A DNA stretch of 64,000 nt, from NCBI GenBank assembly GCA_949288785.1, contig CASELQ010000012.1, positions 53,279 to 117,278 on the forward strand. The letters run 5' to 3'. The notes under the pieces were generated by a model. The model did not search any database. It was not told the DNA's origin and saw only the letters and a program-made list of their open reading frames with translations. Shown piece by piece: positions 7,677-15,323 of this stretch. How positions within the stretch are numbered: position 1 is the first letter of the stretch; the number at the start of each line of letters is the position of its first letter. A program made the position numbers and the translations under genes. The DNA comes from an uncultured Eubacteriales bacterium (GTDB lineage: Bacteria; Bacillota; Clostridia; Christensenellales; Borkfalkiaceae).

Positions 7677-8893
7677 AAAAGTTTATAATGTACGGCGCGG
7701 GTAACATAGGCCGCGGCTTTATAGGGCAGACCTTTTCGGAAGCCGGGTATAAAGTGGGGTTTGTGGATATAAACAAGGAAGTTATATCCCGCTTGAACAG
7801 CGACGGGTGTTACCCCGTAAATATAGTTACTTCCGACAAAAACGAGGAAATAACCGTAAAAAACGTGTACGGGATAGACGGGGCGGATACCGCCGCCGTT
7901 GCAAAGGAGATTGCCTCCTGCGAACTTATGGCAACCGCAATAGGCGTGAACGTGCTTAAATTCATAGCCAAGCCCATAGCGGAGGGCATAAAGGCGCGCG
8001 CGGCGCTCTCCGAAAAACCCCTTAACATAATAATCTGCGAAAACCTCATCGGGGCGGACGAGTATCTTAAAGGGCTGGTGTTAAAGGAAATACCCGAACT
8101 TAAAGATTACGTGGAGAGTTCCGTGGGCTTTATAGAGGCAAGCATAGGCAGAATGGTGCCCGTGATGACGGAAGAGAAAAAGCAGGGCAACCCGTTAAGA
8201 GTGTACGTGGAGCCGTATAACGTTCTGCCCGTGGATAAGGCGGCGTTCAAGGGAGAGCCGGTTGCGGACGTAAAGAACCTTTATCCCTTCTCGCCGTTCA
8301 ATCTGTTCATACAGCGAAAGCTCTTTATGCACAACATGAGCCACGCGCTCACGGCATACCTCGGGTATCTGCGCGGGTATGAGTATATTTATCAGGCGGT
8401 TGCCGATTACGACATAAGGTATTGCGCCTACCGCGCGCTAACCGCCATGGCGGCAGCCGTTTCCGCCGAGAATAACACCACCGTTAATATGCTGTTGGAG
8501 CATGCGGATAATCTTTTATACCGCTTTACGAACACTGCGCTTGCGGATACCGTTGCCAGGGTGGGGAAGGACACAAAGCGCAAGCTCGGCGAAAACGACA
8601 GGCTGATAGGCGCCCTTAAACTTGCCGAAAAGCATAACGTTGCGGCGGAATACCTGTGCATAGGCTCGGCGGCGGGGCTGCTCTTTTCACCCGAGGGGGA
8701 CGAGGCATCCGCGGAAGTGTGCGCCTTTGCCAAAAAATACGGCGGGGAAGAGGCGATTAAAAAATACGGCGGATATTCGGGGAAATACCTGGGGTTGATA
8801 GGCAAAATTTACGATATGCTTTCCTCGGGTGCAAAACTTTCCGCCGTAACCGATATGTGCGACAGATTGGCAAACGCCGATATCCGCGTGTAG
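7673..8893 (+). CDS. mtlD: mannitol-1-phosphate 5-dehydrogenase family protein
   Basis: A 406-residue protein when started at the ATG at 7673, which overlaps the previous stop. The N-terminus MYGAGNIGRGFIG is the NAD-binding glycine motif of MtlD, and the central NIIICENLIGADEYLKG and SVGFIEASIGRMVP match the conserved middle of MtlD-type polyol dehydrogenases. The reaction is oxidation of mannitol-1-phosphate (or a related hexitol phosphate) to a ketose phosphate with NAD. No PTS genes are nearby. Together with the acetyltransferase and PfkB kinase this suggests a small sugar/polyol pathway; substrate specificity is inferred only from the family. Confidence 0.85.
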   Translation: MKKFIMYGAGNIGRGFIGQTFSEAGYKVGFVDINKEVISRLNSDGCYPVNIVTSDKNEEITVKNVYGIDGADTAAVAKEIASCELMATAIGVNVLKFIAKPIAEGIKARAALSEKPLNIIICENLIGADEYLKGLVLKEIPELKDYVESSVGFIEASIGRMVPVMTEEKKQGNPLRVYVEPYNVLPVDKAAFKGEPVADVKNLYPFSPFNLFIQRKLFMHNMSHALTAYLGYLRGYEYIYQAVADYDIRYCAYRALTAMAAAVSAENNTTVNMLLEHADNLLYRFTNTALADTVARVGKDTKRKLGENDRLIGALKLAEKHNVAAEYLCIGSAAGLLFSPEGDEASAEVCAFAKKYGGEEAIKKYGGYSGKYLGLIGKIYDMLSSGAKLSAVTDMCDRLANADIRV

Positions 8894-8907
8894 AGCAGGG
8901 GTGAAAT

Positions 8908-9870
8908 ATGAATAAGGGAATAATGGTGGCGGGAAATATCCTCGTCGATAAGCTCAACGAAATTGCGGCATTTCCCGCCGCAGGGGAACTTACCAAAATA
9001 CTGTCTTTTAAAATGGCGGCGGGCGGCTGTGTGCCCAACGTGGCGGCGGACCTTGCGGCGATAGACCCTTCGCTTAAAGTATACGCCTGCGGCGCCGTGG
9101 GAAAGGACGAGGAGGGGGCGTTCGTTCTCCGCGGGCTTTCGGAGCGCGGGGTGGACGTAAGCGGCGTTAAAATCATTCCTTCCGAAAAGACCAGTTTTAC
9201 CGAGGTCATGAGCGTTGCGGGCGGGGAACGCACCTTCTTTACTTATGCAGGCGCAAGCGCTCTGTTCGGCGATGCGGACGTGGCGTTGGACCCGCAAAAA
9301 ATAAGTATGCTGCACTTAGGGTATTTTTTGCTGCTCGATAAAATGGACGCGGGCGACGGGCTTAAACTTCTCCGCCGTGCAAAGTCCGCGGGCATAAAGA
9401 CCTCCATAGACCTGGTGAGCGAAAATTCCGACAGATATTCTTCCGTTCTGCCCTGCCTTGAATACGTGGATAACCTCATAATAAACGAGATAGAGGGCGG
9501 TAAACTTTCGGGCGTGGCGCCCGAAAGAGAAAACCTTTACCGCATATGCACGGCGCTTAAAGGCGCGGGAGTAAAGGAGCGGGTTATTATCCATATGCCG
9601 GAGGTATGCGCCTGCCTTTCCGAGCGGGGGTATTTGGAAATGCCCTCTTTCGACCTGCCCGAAGGTTTTATAAAGGGCTCCACCGGCGCGGGGGACGCCT
9701 TTTGCGCGGGCGCGCTCACGGGCATTTACCGCGGCGACGGCGAAGAGGATATTTTGCACCTTGCAAGCTGCGAGGCGGCGCTTTCTCTCCGCACGGCGGA
9801 CGCGGTGAGCGGCGTAATAAAGCGGGAGGACGCGCTGGAATTTTGTTCCTCGCTCAAAAAGAGAAATTAA
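8908..9870 (+). CDS. PfkB family carbohydrate kinase
   Basis: A 320-residue ribokinase-fold kinase. The N-terminal GGCVPNVAADLA block and the C-terminal GSTGAGDAFCAG signature (anion hole and catalytic Asp) are both present. It phosphorylates a sugar with ATP; members act on fructose, ribose, 2-keto-3-deoxygluconate and others, and the sequence alone does not decide which. It follows the MtlD-like gene by 14 bases and is the last gene before a strong terminator at 9900-9942, closing the cluster that starts with the PIG-L gene. The start ATG has an AGGGGTG ribosome site. Confidence 0.88.
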   Translation: MNKGIMVAGNILVDKLNEIAAFPAAGELTKILSFKMAAGGCVPNVAADLAAIDPSLKVYACGAVGKDEEGAFVLRGLSERGVDVSGVKIIPSEKTSFTEVMSVAGGERTFFTYAGASALFGDADVALDPQKISMLHLGYFLLLDKMDAGDGLKLLRRAKSAGIKTSIDLVSENSDRYSSVLPCLEYVDNLIINEIEGGKLSGVAPERENLYRICTALKGAGVKERVIIHMPEVCACLSERGYLEMPSFDLPEGFIKGSTGAGDAFCAGALTGIYRGDGEEDILHLASCEAALSLRTADAVSGVIKREDALEFCSSLKKRN

Positions 9871-9899
9871 ATAAAAAAACGACCCCTTGCAGGAAACCG

Positions 9900-9942
9900 A
9901 TACGCACCCAAAAGCCGAACAGGCTTTTGGGTGCGTATATTT
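9900..9942 (+). terminator. terminator of the amino-sugar/polyol cluster
   Basis: A 17-bp stem (left arm from 9900, ATACGCACCCAAAAGCC) with a five-base loop is followed by ATTTTATT. It closes the plus-strand cluster. Confidence 0.8.
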
Positions 9943-10018
9943 TATTGGGGGCGCATATTTTAAGTTATAAAAAAATAAGCGGACAAAATAATGTCAGAAA
10001 AGTCCATTACAACTTTTC

Positions 10019-10047
10019 GCGCCCTGCCGACTGTATCGGCAGGGCGC
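10019..10047. repeat. GC-rich hairpin after the nitrilase-family gene
   Basis: Arms GCGCCCTGCCGA / TCGGCAGGGCGC lie about 20 bases beyond the stop of the minus-strand hydrolase gene. The inner arms are the same as those of the hairpin at 52600-52637, suggesting a recurring intergenic element or shared terminator type. Confidence 0.55.
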
Positions 10048-10067
10048 AAACGGCATTTATAATAGGC

Positions 10068-10949
10068 TTAATATCTTCTTTCTTTTCTTATGAACGGGGG
10101 ATTTACTTCGCGTTTTATAAGTTCGCCGTACAGCCGCGGGCGGCGGAAAGCGTTGCCGTGCGCCTCTTCGTTTCGGTATTCTCTCAGCGTATCCAGGTCT
10201 AAGCGCGCCATAAAAATGCCCTCGCTTTCATCCGCCTGCAAAATGCAGGTGTCGCGCGGGTCTGTTTCGTTCGGGAGGTAGGCAACCCCGTCGAACACGG
10301 TGGAATTGCCGTTGCAATCGGGCACGCTTGCGGGGTAGTTGCAGGTGGCAATTGCCGTCATATTTTCAAACGCCCTGCCGCGCAGCTGCGAAAGGCGGTT
10401 TATTTCCATGGGGCAGGCGTTGGGCACGAGTATCAGTTCGGCGCCCTTTAACATAAGTATGCGCGCCGATTCCGGAAACTCCCTGTCAAAACAAATCATC
10501 GCGCCCGTAAGCACGGTGCCCGCCGCCGTATCAAGCGGCTTAACTAAAAACCTGCTGCCCGCGGTAAGGTTTTTTTCGGCGTCAAAATCGCAGGTATGCA
10601 CCTTTGCATAGGTGAACAGCCGTTTTCCCGCCCTGTCAAATAAGCTGACCGAATTGCGGGGCGCGCCCTTGTATTTTTCGAGAAAGGTTACGGCTATCGC
10701 CATATCGAGTTCTTTTGCAAGCCGCCCGAACGCGTTCACGAACCTGCCGTTTGCGGGCACGGCGTTATCGTTCAGTTCTTTCGCGGTTTTTCCGAAAATG
10801 TCGTATCCGCTTGAAAACATCTCGGGAAAAAGCGCAATATCCGCCCCCATATCCTTGGCGTGGCGGCAATAGTTTATGCCTTTTTCAAGATTTTTTTCCG
10901 TACTTCCCGCCGGGGCAATCTGCAAAAGCGCAATGTTCAATATCGCCAT
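10068..10949 (-). CDS. carbon-nitrogen hydrolase (nitrilase superfamily)
   Basis: A 293-residue protein with the full catalytic set of the nitrilase superfamily: Glu43 in FPEMF, Lys116 in AKVHTC and Cys153 in MICFDREFPE. Members hydrolyse amides such as N-carbamoyl compounds, omega-amides or polyamine precursors. The fold and catalysis are clear, but the substrate is not. The gene is alone on the minus strand between the PfkB and nagA genes, with GAGGC before its ATG. No signal peptide is seen, so it is cytoplasmic. Confidence 0.9.
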   Translation of the reverse strand: MAILNIALLQIAPAGSTEKNLEKGINYCRHAKDMGADIALFPEMFSSGYDIFGKTAKELNDNAVPANGRFVNAFGRLAKELDMAIAVTFLEKYKGAPRNSVSLFDRAGKRLFTYAKVHTCDFDAEKNLTAGSRFLVKPLDTAAGTVLTGAMICFDREFPESARILMLKGAELILVPNACPMEINRLSQLRGRAFENMTAIATCNYPASVPDCNGNSTVFDGVAYLPNETDPRDTCILQADESEGIFMARLDLDTLREYRNEEAHGNAFRRPRLYGELIKREVNPPFIRKERRY

Positions 10950-11057
10950 AAAAATGCCTCTTTTATGCCTTTATTTAAATATTATATCACGGCGGCGGGT
11001 AAAAAGCAAAGCCTGTATAAAATATAATGCGTTTGGCGCGGAATTTGATAAAAAGCC

Positions 11058-11086
11058 TTGATTATATAAGTAAATAGTGATATTAT
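11058..11086 (+). promoter_or_regulatory. promoter of nagA
   Basis: TTGATT (11058-11063) and TATTAT (11081-11086) with a 17-bp spacer lie about 37 bases before the nagA start. Confidence 0.5.
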
Positions 11087-11122
11087 AAATAGGAAATCAT
11101 AATAAATACAGAGGTACATACG

Positions 11123-12265
11123 ATGAAAGTTTTTAAGAACGTAAACGCATATGTAGAGAATAAAGGGGTTATAAAGACGGACATATCGTTCGAGGATAAA
11201 ATAACGGGGTTTTCCGCGGATAAATCGGGCGAAATAATAGAAATTCCCGAAGATGCGGCAGTGCTCCCCGCGTTTATAGACACGCACGTGCACGGCGCGG
11301 GCGGGGCGGACGCGATGGACGGAAGCAGAGAAGCGCTTTCCGTGATAGCGGAAACGCTTGCAAAAGAGGGCACAGCCTCTTTTCTTGCCACTACCATGAC
11401 GCAGAGCCCCGAAAATATCGTCCGCGCGCTTTCGGCGGTAAAGGATTATATGGCGGCGGCGCCCGATACGGGGGCAAAAATACTGGGCGTGCACTTAGAG
11501 GGCCCGTTCATTGCCGAAAAATTCAAGGGAGCTCAGCCCCTCGAATACGTTGCCGCGCCCGATATCAAGGTGTTTGAAAAGTATAACGAGGCGGCGGGCG
11601 GCGCTATAAAGATAGTTACCATGGCTCCCGAAACCGAGGGCGCGGAGGACTTTATAAAGTATCTTGCAAAAAATCACATAATCGCCTCGATAGGGCACAC
11701 CGCCGCAAAGTATGCGGACGTGGAGAGGGCGGTAGCCGCGGGGGCTAAAAACGTAACGCATACTTATAACGCACAGTCCCCCCTGCATCATCGCGATATA
11801 GGCGTTGTGGGGTCGGCGCTGCTCATAGACGGGTTGCAGACAGAAATTATTGCGGATACCATTCACGTTTCGGTGCCCGCGCTCAAACTGCTTGTTAAGA
11901 ACAAGCCGGCGGATAAGGTTACGCTTATAACCGATGCAATGCGCGCCAAAGGCATGCCGGACGGGGAGAGTGAACTGGGCGGGCAGAAAGTGTTCGTTAA
12001 AAACGGAGAAGCGCGCCTTGCCGACGGTACGCTCGCGGGCAGCGTTTTAAGGATGAACGCGGCAGTAAGGAATATGGTGCTTAAAGCGGGCGTGCCTTTT
12101 GAAAGGGCGGTGGACTTTGCTTCCCTTAACCCCGCAAAAGAACTCGGCATTGCCGATAAAAAGGGGAGTATCGCCCCGGGGAAGGACGCGGACTTTACCG
12201 TGCTGGACGGGGAGTTCAACGTGCTTATGACAATACGCGCGGGCAAAATCATTTACCGCGCCTGA
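11123..12265 (+). CDS. nagA: N-acetylglucosamine-6-phosphate deacetylase
   Basis: A 380-residue amidohydrolase that converts GlcNAc-6-phosphate to glucosamine-6-phosphate and acetate. Visible motifs are the metal-binding HVH (residues 55-57), GVHLEGPF, IGHTAAKYADVERAVAAG, NVTHTYNAQSPLHHR and LITDAMRAKG, all in NagA order and at the normal length. The product is the natural substrate of the glucosamine-6-phosphate deaminase family, whose homologue in this window (6015-6964) is frameshifted. The start has an AGAGGTAC ribosome site and its own promoter. It is monocistronic or leads into the LRR gene, with a GC-rich hairpin in between. Confidence 0.95.
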   Translation: MKVFKNVNAYVENKGVIKTDISFEDKITGFSADKSGEIIEIPEDAAVLPAFIDTHVHGAGGADAMDGSREALSVIAETLAKEGTASFLATTMTQSPENIVRALSAVKDYMAAAPDTGAKILGVHLEGPFIAEKFKGAQPLEYVAAPDIKVFEKYNEAAGGAIKIVTMAPETEGAEDFIKYLAKNHIIASIGHTAAKYADVERAVAAGAKNVTHTYNAQSPLHHRDIGVVGSALLIDGLQTEIIADTIHVSVPALKLLVKNKPADKVTLITDAMRAKGMPDGESELGGQKVFVKNGEARLADGTLAGSVLRMNAAVRNMVLKAGVPFERAVDFASLNPAKELGIADKKGSIAPGKDADFTVLDGEFNVLMTIRAGKIIYRA

Positions 12266-12315
12266 GCCTTAAACGCGGCACAATAAATACGGGAAAAAGG
12301 TTATTTTTCCCCTGC

Positions 12316-12345
12316 ATTTCCGCAGAAATGCAGGGGGGGGGGTAG
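12316..12345 (+). terminator. hairpin after nagA
   Basis: Arms CCCCTGCATTTC / GAAATGCAGGGG with a four-base loop are followed by more G rather than T. It may be a weak terminator or an mRNA 3'-end structure. Confidence 0.45.
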
Positions 12346-12375
12346 CCCTGAAATATTTTTAGGAGGTATCTCTCT

Positions 12376-14433
12376 ATGAAGGCATTTTTAAAAAAGTGGG
12401 GCTTAAAGGCAGTGCTGCCCGCAGCGCTTATACTTACCGCGCTGATAATTGCGCTCGTATTTTTATGCGGCATACGCGGCGTGTACGTAAACGTAAACAA
12501 CCCCAACGAATTTTACAGTTTCGGCGTAACCAAGTTCAGTTACGCGCTGGACAGCGAGGAAACGCACGGCAAATATAAAAAGAAGGGCGCTACGCTCGAG
12601 ACCACTTACGATGTTCCCATGTTCGGCGAAATGACCGTGCCCGTGCAGTTTAAAAAACTTGACGGCAACGGCTACGTGGAGATAGACGGCTCGGAGTACG
12701 AGCGCGTTTCCATAATCAGGAAAGAGCACGTTTTAAAAAAGGTAAAAATAACGCTTAATCCCAACGGCGGCGTTTTGGAAAGCCCTTCCGAATTAACGGT
12801 AAAGTTCGGCGGGAAAATACCCGGTAAAGATTATCCCAAGGTAAGAAAAGAGGCTGAAAACGGTAACGAATACGCGCTCGTCGGCTGGTATTATACCCCG
12901 CAGGGCTTTAAGGAAGAGGGGCAAAAAGCCTACGACCTTAATGCCCGGCAATGGAAAGACGTTACCCTCTACGCCAACTGGCAGAACCTCACCGAATACG
13001 AGATGACGGGAGAGGCTTTGGGCGCGGCAACAGTAACCTTCCGCGAAGGGGATAACCTGTTATCGGTGTTTAAAAGCGCCATGGGCTGGGGCGACGGACT
13101 GCCCGCGGGCGTAAAGGAAGTAAAGTTTTTCGACGAGAACGAAAAGGAGATAACGGGCAGCGCGCCCGCACGCAACGTTACGGCGGAGATAGTGTACGAC
13201 GTTACGATTGAAAAGGGCACTCTTACTTACGTAAACCCGGAGATGGTAAGTTACGTCGTGCCCCGCGAGGTGAACAGGATAAGCGCATCCGCGTTCGAGG
13301 GCTGCACGGCGCTTGAAAGCATCACCGTTAATTACGGCGTTACCGTAGAAGAGGGCGCGTTTGAAGATTGTATAAACCTCGTTACCGCCACGGTAGACGG
13401 GTTTTCATGCGAGATAGTAAAGGAAATTCCTACCCTGCGCGAAGTAACCGTTACGGGCAGCGGGCGTACCGATTACAACGCGCTTAGAGACTGTGCGCAT
13501 CTTAAAAAGATAACTGTTGCGGAGGGAATAAAAACAATATCTTCCGGCACGTTCCAGAATTGTTCGGGTGCGGAAACCATAATAATACCCGCAAGCGTTA
13601 CTGTGATAGGTGGGGACGCGTTTTCCGGTTGCAGCGCCGAGATAATTTTCGAGGATATAGACGTTATAACCGAAATAAGTTACAGGGGCTATAAGGGTAA
13701 AACGGCTGTCGTTCCCGCGGGCGTAACCGTGATCACGCGGGAGATGTTTTACGAATGTACGGCAGAGGTGGACTGGGGAAATTCGCAGGTTACCGAGATA
13801 GGGACTCACGCGTTTTATAAGTACGGCGGATTTTTTCTCACCCTCCCGGACTCGGTGGAGGAGATAGACGATCAGGCGTTTTATGACTCGTCCCTTATAA
13901 GGGTAACGTTCGGCAGCGGTTTAAAGACGGTGGGAGAAAAAGTTTTCCTTCATTCGACCGTTGCGGAAGTCTATAACCGTTCTTCCGTTCCGTCTTCCGA
14001 AATCGGCGTGTATTCTTATACGGATCCGAAAGATACGCGTTTGGCGCTCGTAGAAGATAAATTCTGGTTTTACGGAACCTCATCGAACGCAAGGCTGTGG
14101 CTGGTACTTCCCGGGGAGGAGACCGAAATCACCTTGCCCGAAGAATTTACCGCTTTCGGCGGCACGGTAACCGAATATTCCATATATATGTATGCGTTCG
14201 GCGCGGTTTGCAAAACGGTAGAAAAAGTCAATTTGCCGGCGGGGATAACGGGGATAGATATACAGACGTTTGAATACTGTGAAGAACTTACGGACTTAAC
14301 GTTTGCCGGCGAAAAAGATTATTGGAAAGAAAATCTGATAGAGAACTACAACGGGCAGATGCTTCGTTTCTATCGCAGCAAAGTAACCGTAACTTTTGCA
14401 GACGGCAGTCATATAAATTATACGTTTAGTTAA
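12376..14433 (+). CDS. BspA-type leucine-rich repeat surface protein
   Basis: A 685-residue protein. Residues ~12-35 form one hydrophobic segment after KKWGLK, a signal anchor. Residues ~120-210 contain an InlB B-repeat/Flg_new-like module (KITLNPNGG ... VTLYANW). From ~290 on there are BspA-type LRR_5 repeats, recognisable by the spaced phrases VPREVNRISASAFEGCTALESI, TISSGTFQNC and EIDDQAFYDSSLIRVTFG. This type is exported and often involved in adhesion or protein interaction. No LPXTG motif or sorting tail is visible, so attachment would be by the N-terminal anchor. A strong AGGAGG ribosome site precedes the ATG. Binding partner unknown. Confidence 0.85.
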   Translation: MKAFLKKWGLKAVLPAALILTALIIALVFLCGIRGVYVNVNNPNEFYSFGVTKFSYALDSEETHGKYKKKGATLETTYDVPMFGEMTVPVQFKKLDGNGYVEIDGSEYERVSIIRKEHVLKKVKITLNPNGGVLESPSELTVKFGGKIPGKDYPKVRKEAENGNEYALVGWYYTPQGFKEEGQKAYDLNARQWKDVTLYANWQNLTEYEMTGEALGAATVTFREGDNLLSVFKSAMGWGDGLPAGVKEVKFFDENEKEITGSAPARNVTAEIVYDVTIEKGTLTYVNPEMVSYVVPREVNRISASAFEGCTALESITVNYGVTVEEGAFEDCINLVTATVDGFSCEIVKEIPTLREVTVTGSGRTDYNALRDCAHLKKITVAEGIKTISSGTFQNCSGAETIIIPASVTVIGGDAFSGCSAEIIFEDIDVITEISYRGYKGKTAVVPAGVTVITREMFYECTAEVDWGNSQVTEIGTHAFYKYGGFFLTLPDSVEEIDDQAFYDSSLIRVTFGSGLKTVGEKVFLHSTVAEVYNRSSVPSSEIGVYSYTDPKDTRLALVEDKFWFYGTSSNARLWLVLPGEETEITLPEEFTAFGGTVTEYSIYMYAFGAVCKTVEKVNLPAGITGIDIQTFEYCEELTDLTFAGEKDYWKENLIENYNGQMLRFYRSKVTVTFADGSHINYTFS

Positions 14434-14660
14434 ACCCGTTTAATAGCTTATCGGTTTTGCGGCGATTCAATAAAATAAAACGTATTATCGCGGCTTAATA
14501 AAAGGCATTTAAATCGCCGCCCCACCTTTCGCGCTATTTCGCGCGGGAGGCGGGGCGTTAGGCGGGGTGTACGTTTTACGCTTGCATTGCTGTGGCAAAG
14601 CCGCTCGGCTTTAATGCAGAACCGTAAGCAAAGAGCTCGGTAGCGCAGCGGACGAGTACT

Positions 14661-14702
14661 AAGCCCGATTGTGTTATGAAACTACCAATAAAAAGACCAC
14701 CC
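14661..14702. repeat. 42-bp direct repeat, copy 1
   Basis: It starts AAGCCCGATTGTG and ends AAAAAGACCACCC. It is identical to 14791-14832 and includes the left arm of the tRNA-Glu terminator, so this end of the tRNA locus has been duplicated. Confidence 0.85.
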
Positions 14703-14790
14703 GACGGGGTGGGGAGAGAAAAAAGATGATTAAAAAACGCCCCACGGAGAAGCACCTCCGCGCAATGCGCTACGGTGGCAAAGCCGCACC

Positions 14791-14832
14791 AAGCCCGATT
14801 GTGTTATGAAACTACCAATAAAAAGACCACCC
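14791..14832. repeat. 42-bp direct repeat, copy 2
   Basis: Identical to 14661-14702, 130 bp downstream of it. Its last 21 bases form the left arm of the long stem at 14812-14857. Confidence 0.85.
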
Positions 14833-14857
14833 TTTTGGGTGGTCTTTTTATTGGTAG
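14812..14857 (-). terminator. tRNA-Glu terminator with 21-bp perfect stem
   Basis: Arms CTACCAATAAAAAGACCACC(C) and its exact complement surround a four-base loop. On the minus strand the GACCACCC/GGGTGGTC core is followed by TTTTTATT. The stem includes the 3' CCA end of the tRNA. It is also a good terminator on the plus strand. Confidence 0.8.
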
Positions 14858-14926
14858 CCCCACGGAGAATCGAACTCCGGATTCAGCCTTGAGAGGGCTG
14901 CGTCTTAACCGCTTGACCATGAGGCC
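14852..14926 (-). tRNA. tRNA-Glu (anticodon CTC)
   Basis: The minus strand folds as a complete tRNA beginning GGCCTCATGGTC, with anticodon loop CTCTCAA (anticodon CTC), T-loop GTTCGATTC and an encoded CCA end. The acceptor stem closes with two G-U pairs. It reads codon GAG. Confidence 0.93.
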
Positions 14927-14943
14927 TTTATTGAAGTGCTATT

Positions 14944-14972
14944 ATTTTATCATATAATTTCGGTTTTGGCAA
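14944..14972 (-). promoter_or_regulatory. tRNA-Glu promoter
   Basis: On the minus strand TTGCCA (14972-14967) and TAAAAT (14949-14944) are separated by 17 bp, about 18 bp before the tRNA. Confidence 0.65.
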
Positions 14973-15257
14973 CAAAAAAACAGACAAAAATATTTAAAAC
15001 CGAAACAGTTTTACAAAAAATGACCTACATCGGCCGACGGAAAAGAAATAATAACCCGTTACGTTTCGGGCGGGTACCTGCCGCGCTACGTCTGCATCCC
15101 TCTTATACGGACGGAAAAACTGCGCCCGAGGGCTCCGCTCTTTAACGCGGAACGCGGTTCCCTTTTATTATTATTGTGGATTTTTTTGACCTTTCCTATC
15201 GCACCATGTAGGCTTGATTTTATTTTAACAGATTTATTATATATTTGCAAGGTTATA

Positions 15258-15286
15258 TTGACAAATTTTACTACTTGTTTTAAAAT
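15258..15286 (+). promoter_or_regulatory. promoter of comEC
   Basis: TTGACA (15258-15263) and TAAAAT (15281-15286) with a 17-bp spacer. Initiation near 15293 rules out translation starts upstream and supports GTG at 15324. Confidence 0.7.
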
Positions 15287-15323
15287 ATTACCGACATATT
15301 TTCTTATGAAAAGGGGAACTTTG

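Larger units (their letters stand above)
14434..14851. other. intergenic region with repeats, no gene
   Basis: No credible gene is seen. The region holds a GC-rich imperfect hairpin (about 14517-14559), a 42-bp direct repeat, and a terminator arm shared with tRNA-Glu. The apparent 60-codon frame running across the tRNA is an artefact. Confidence 0.6.

Noticed and set aside
14775..14957. 60-codon ORF across tRNA-Glu
   Set aside because: It reads through the tRNA gene on the opposite strand and gives the well-known TENRTPDSALRG-type artefact.
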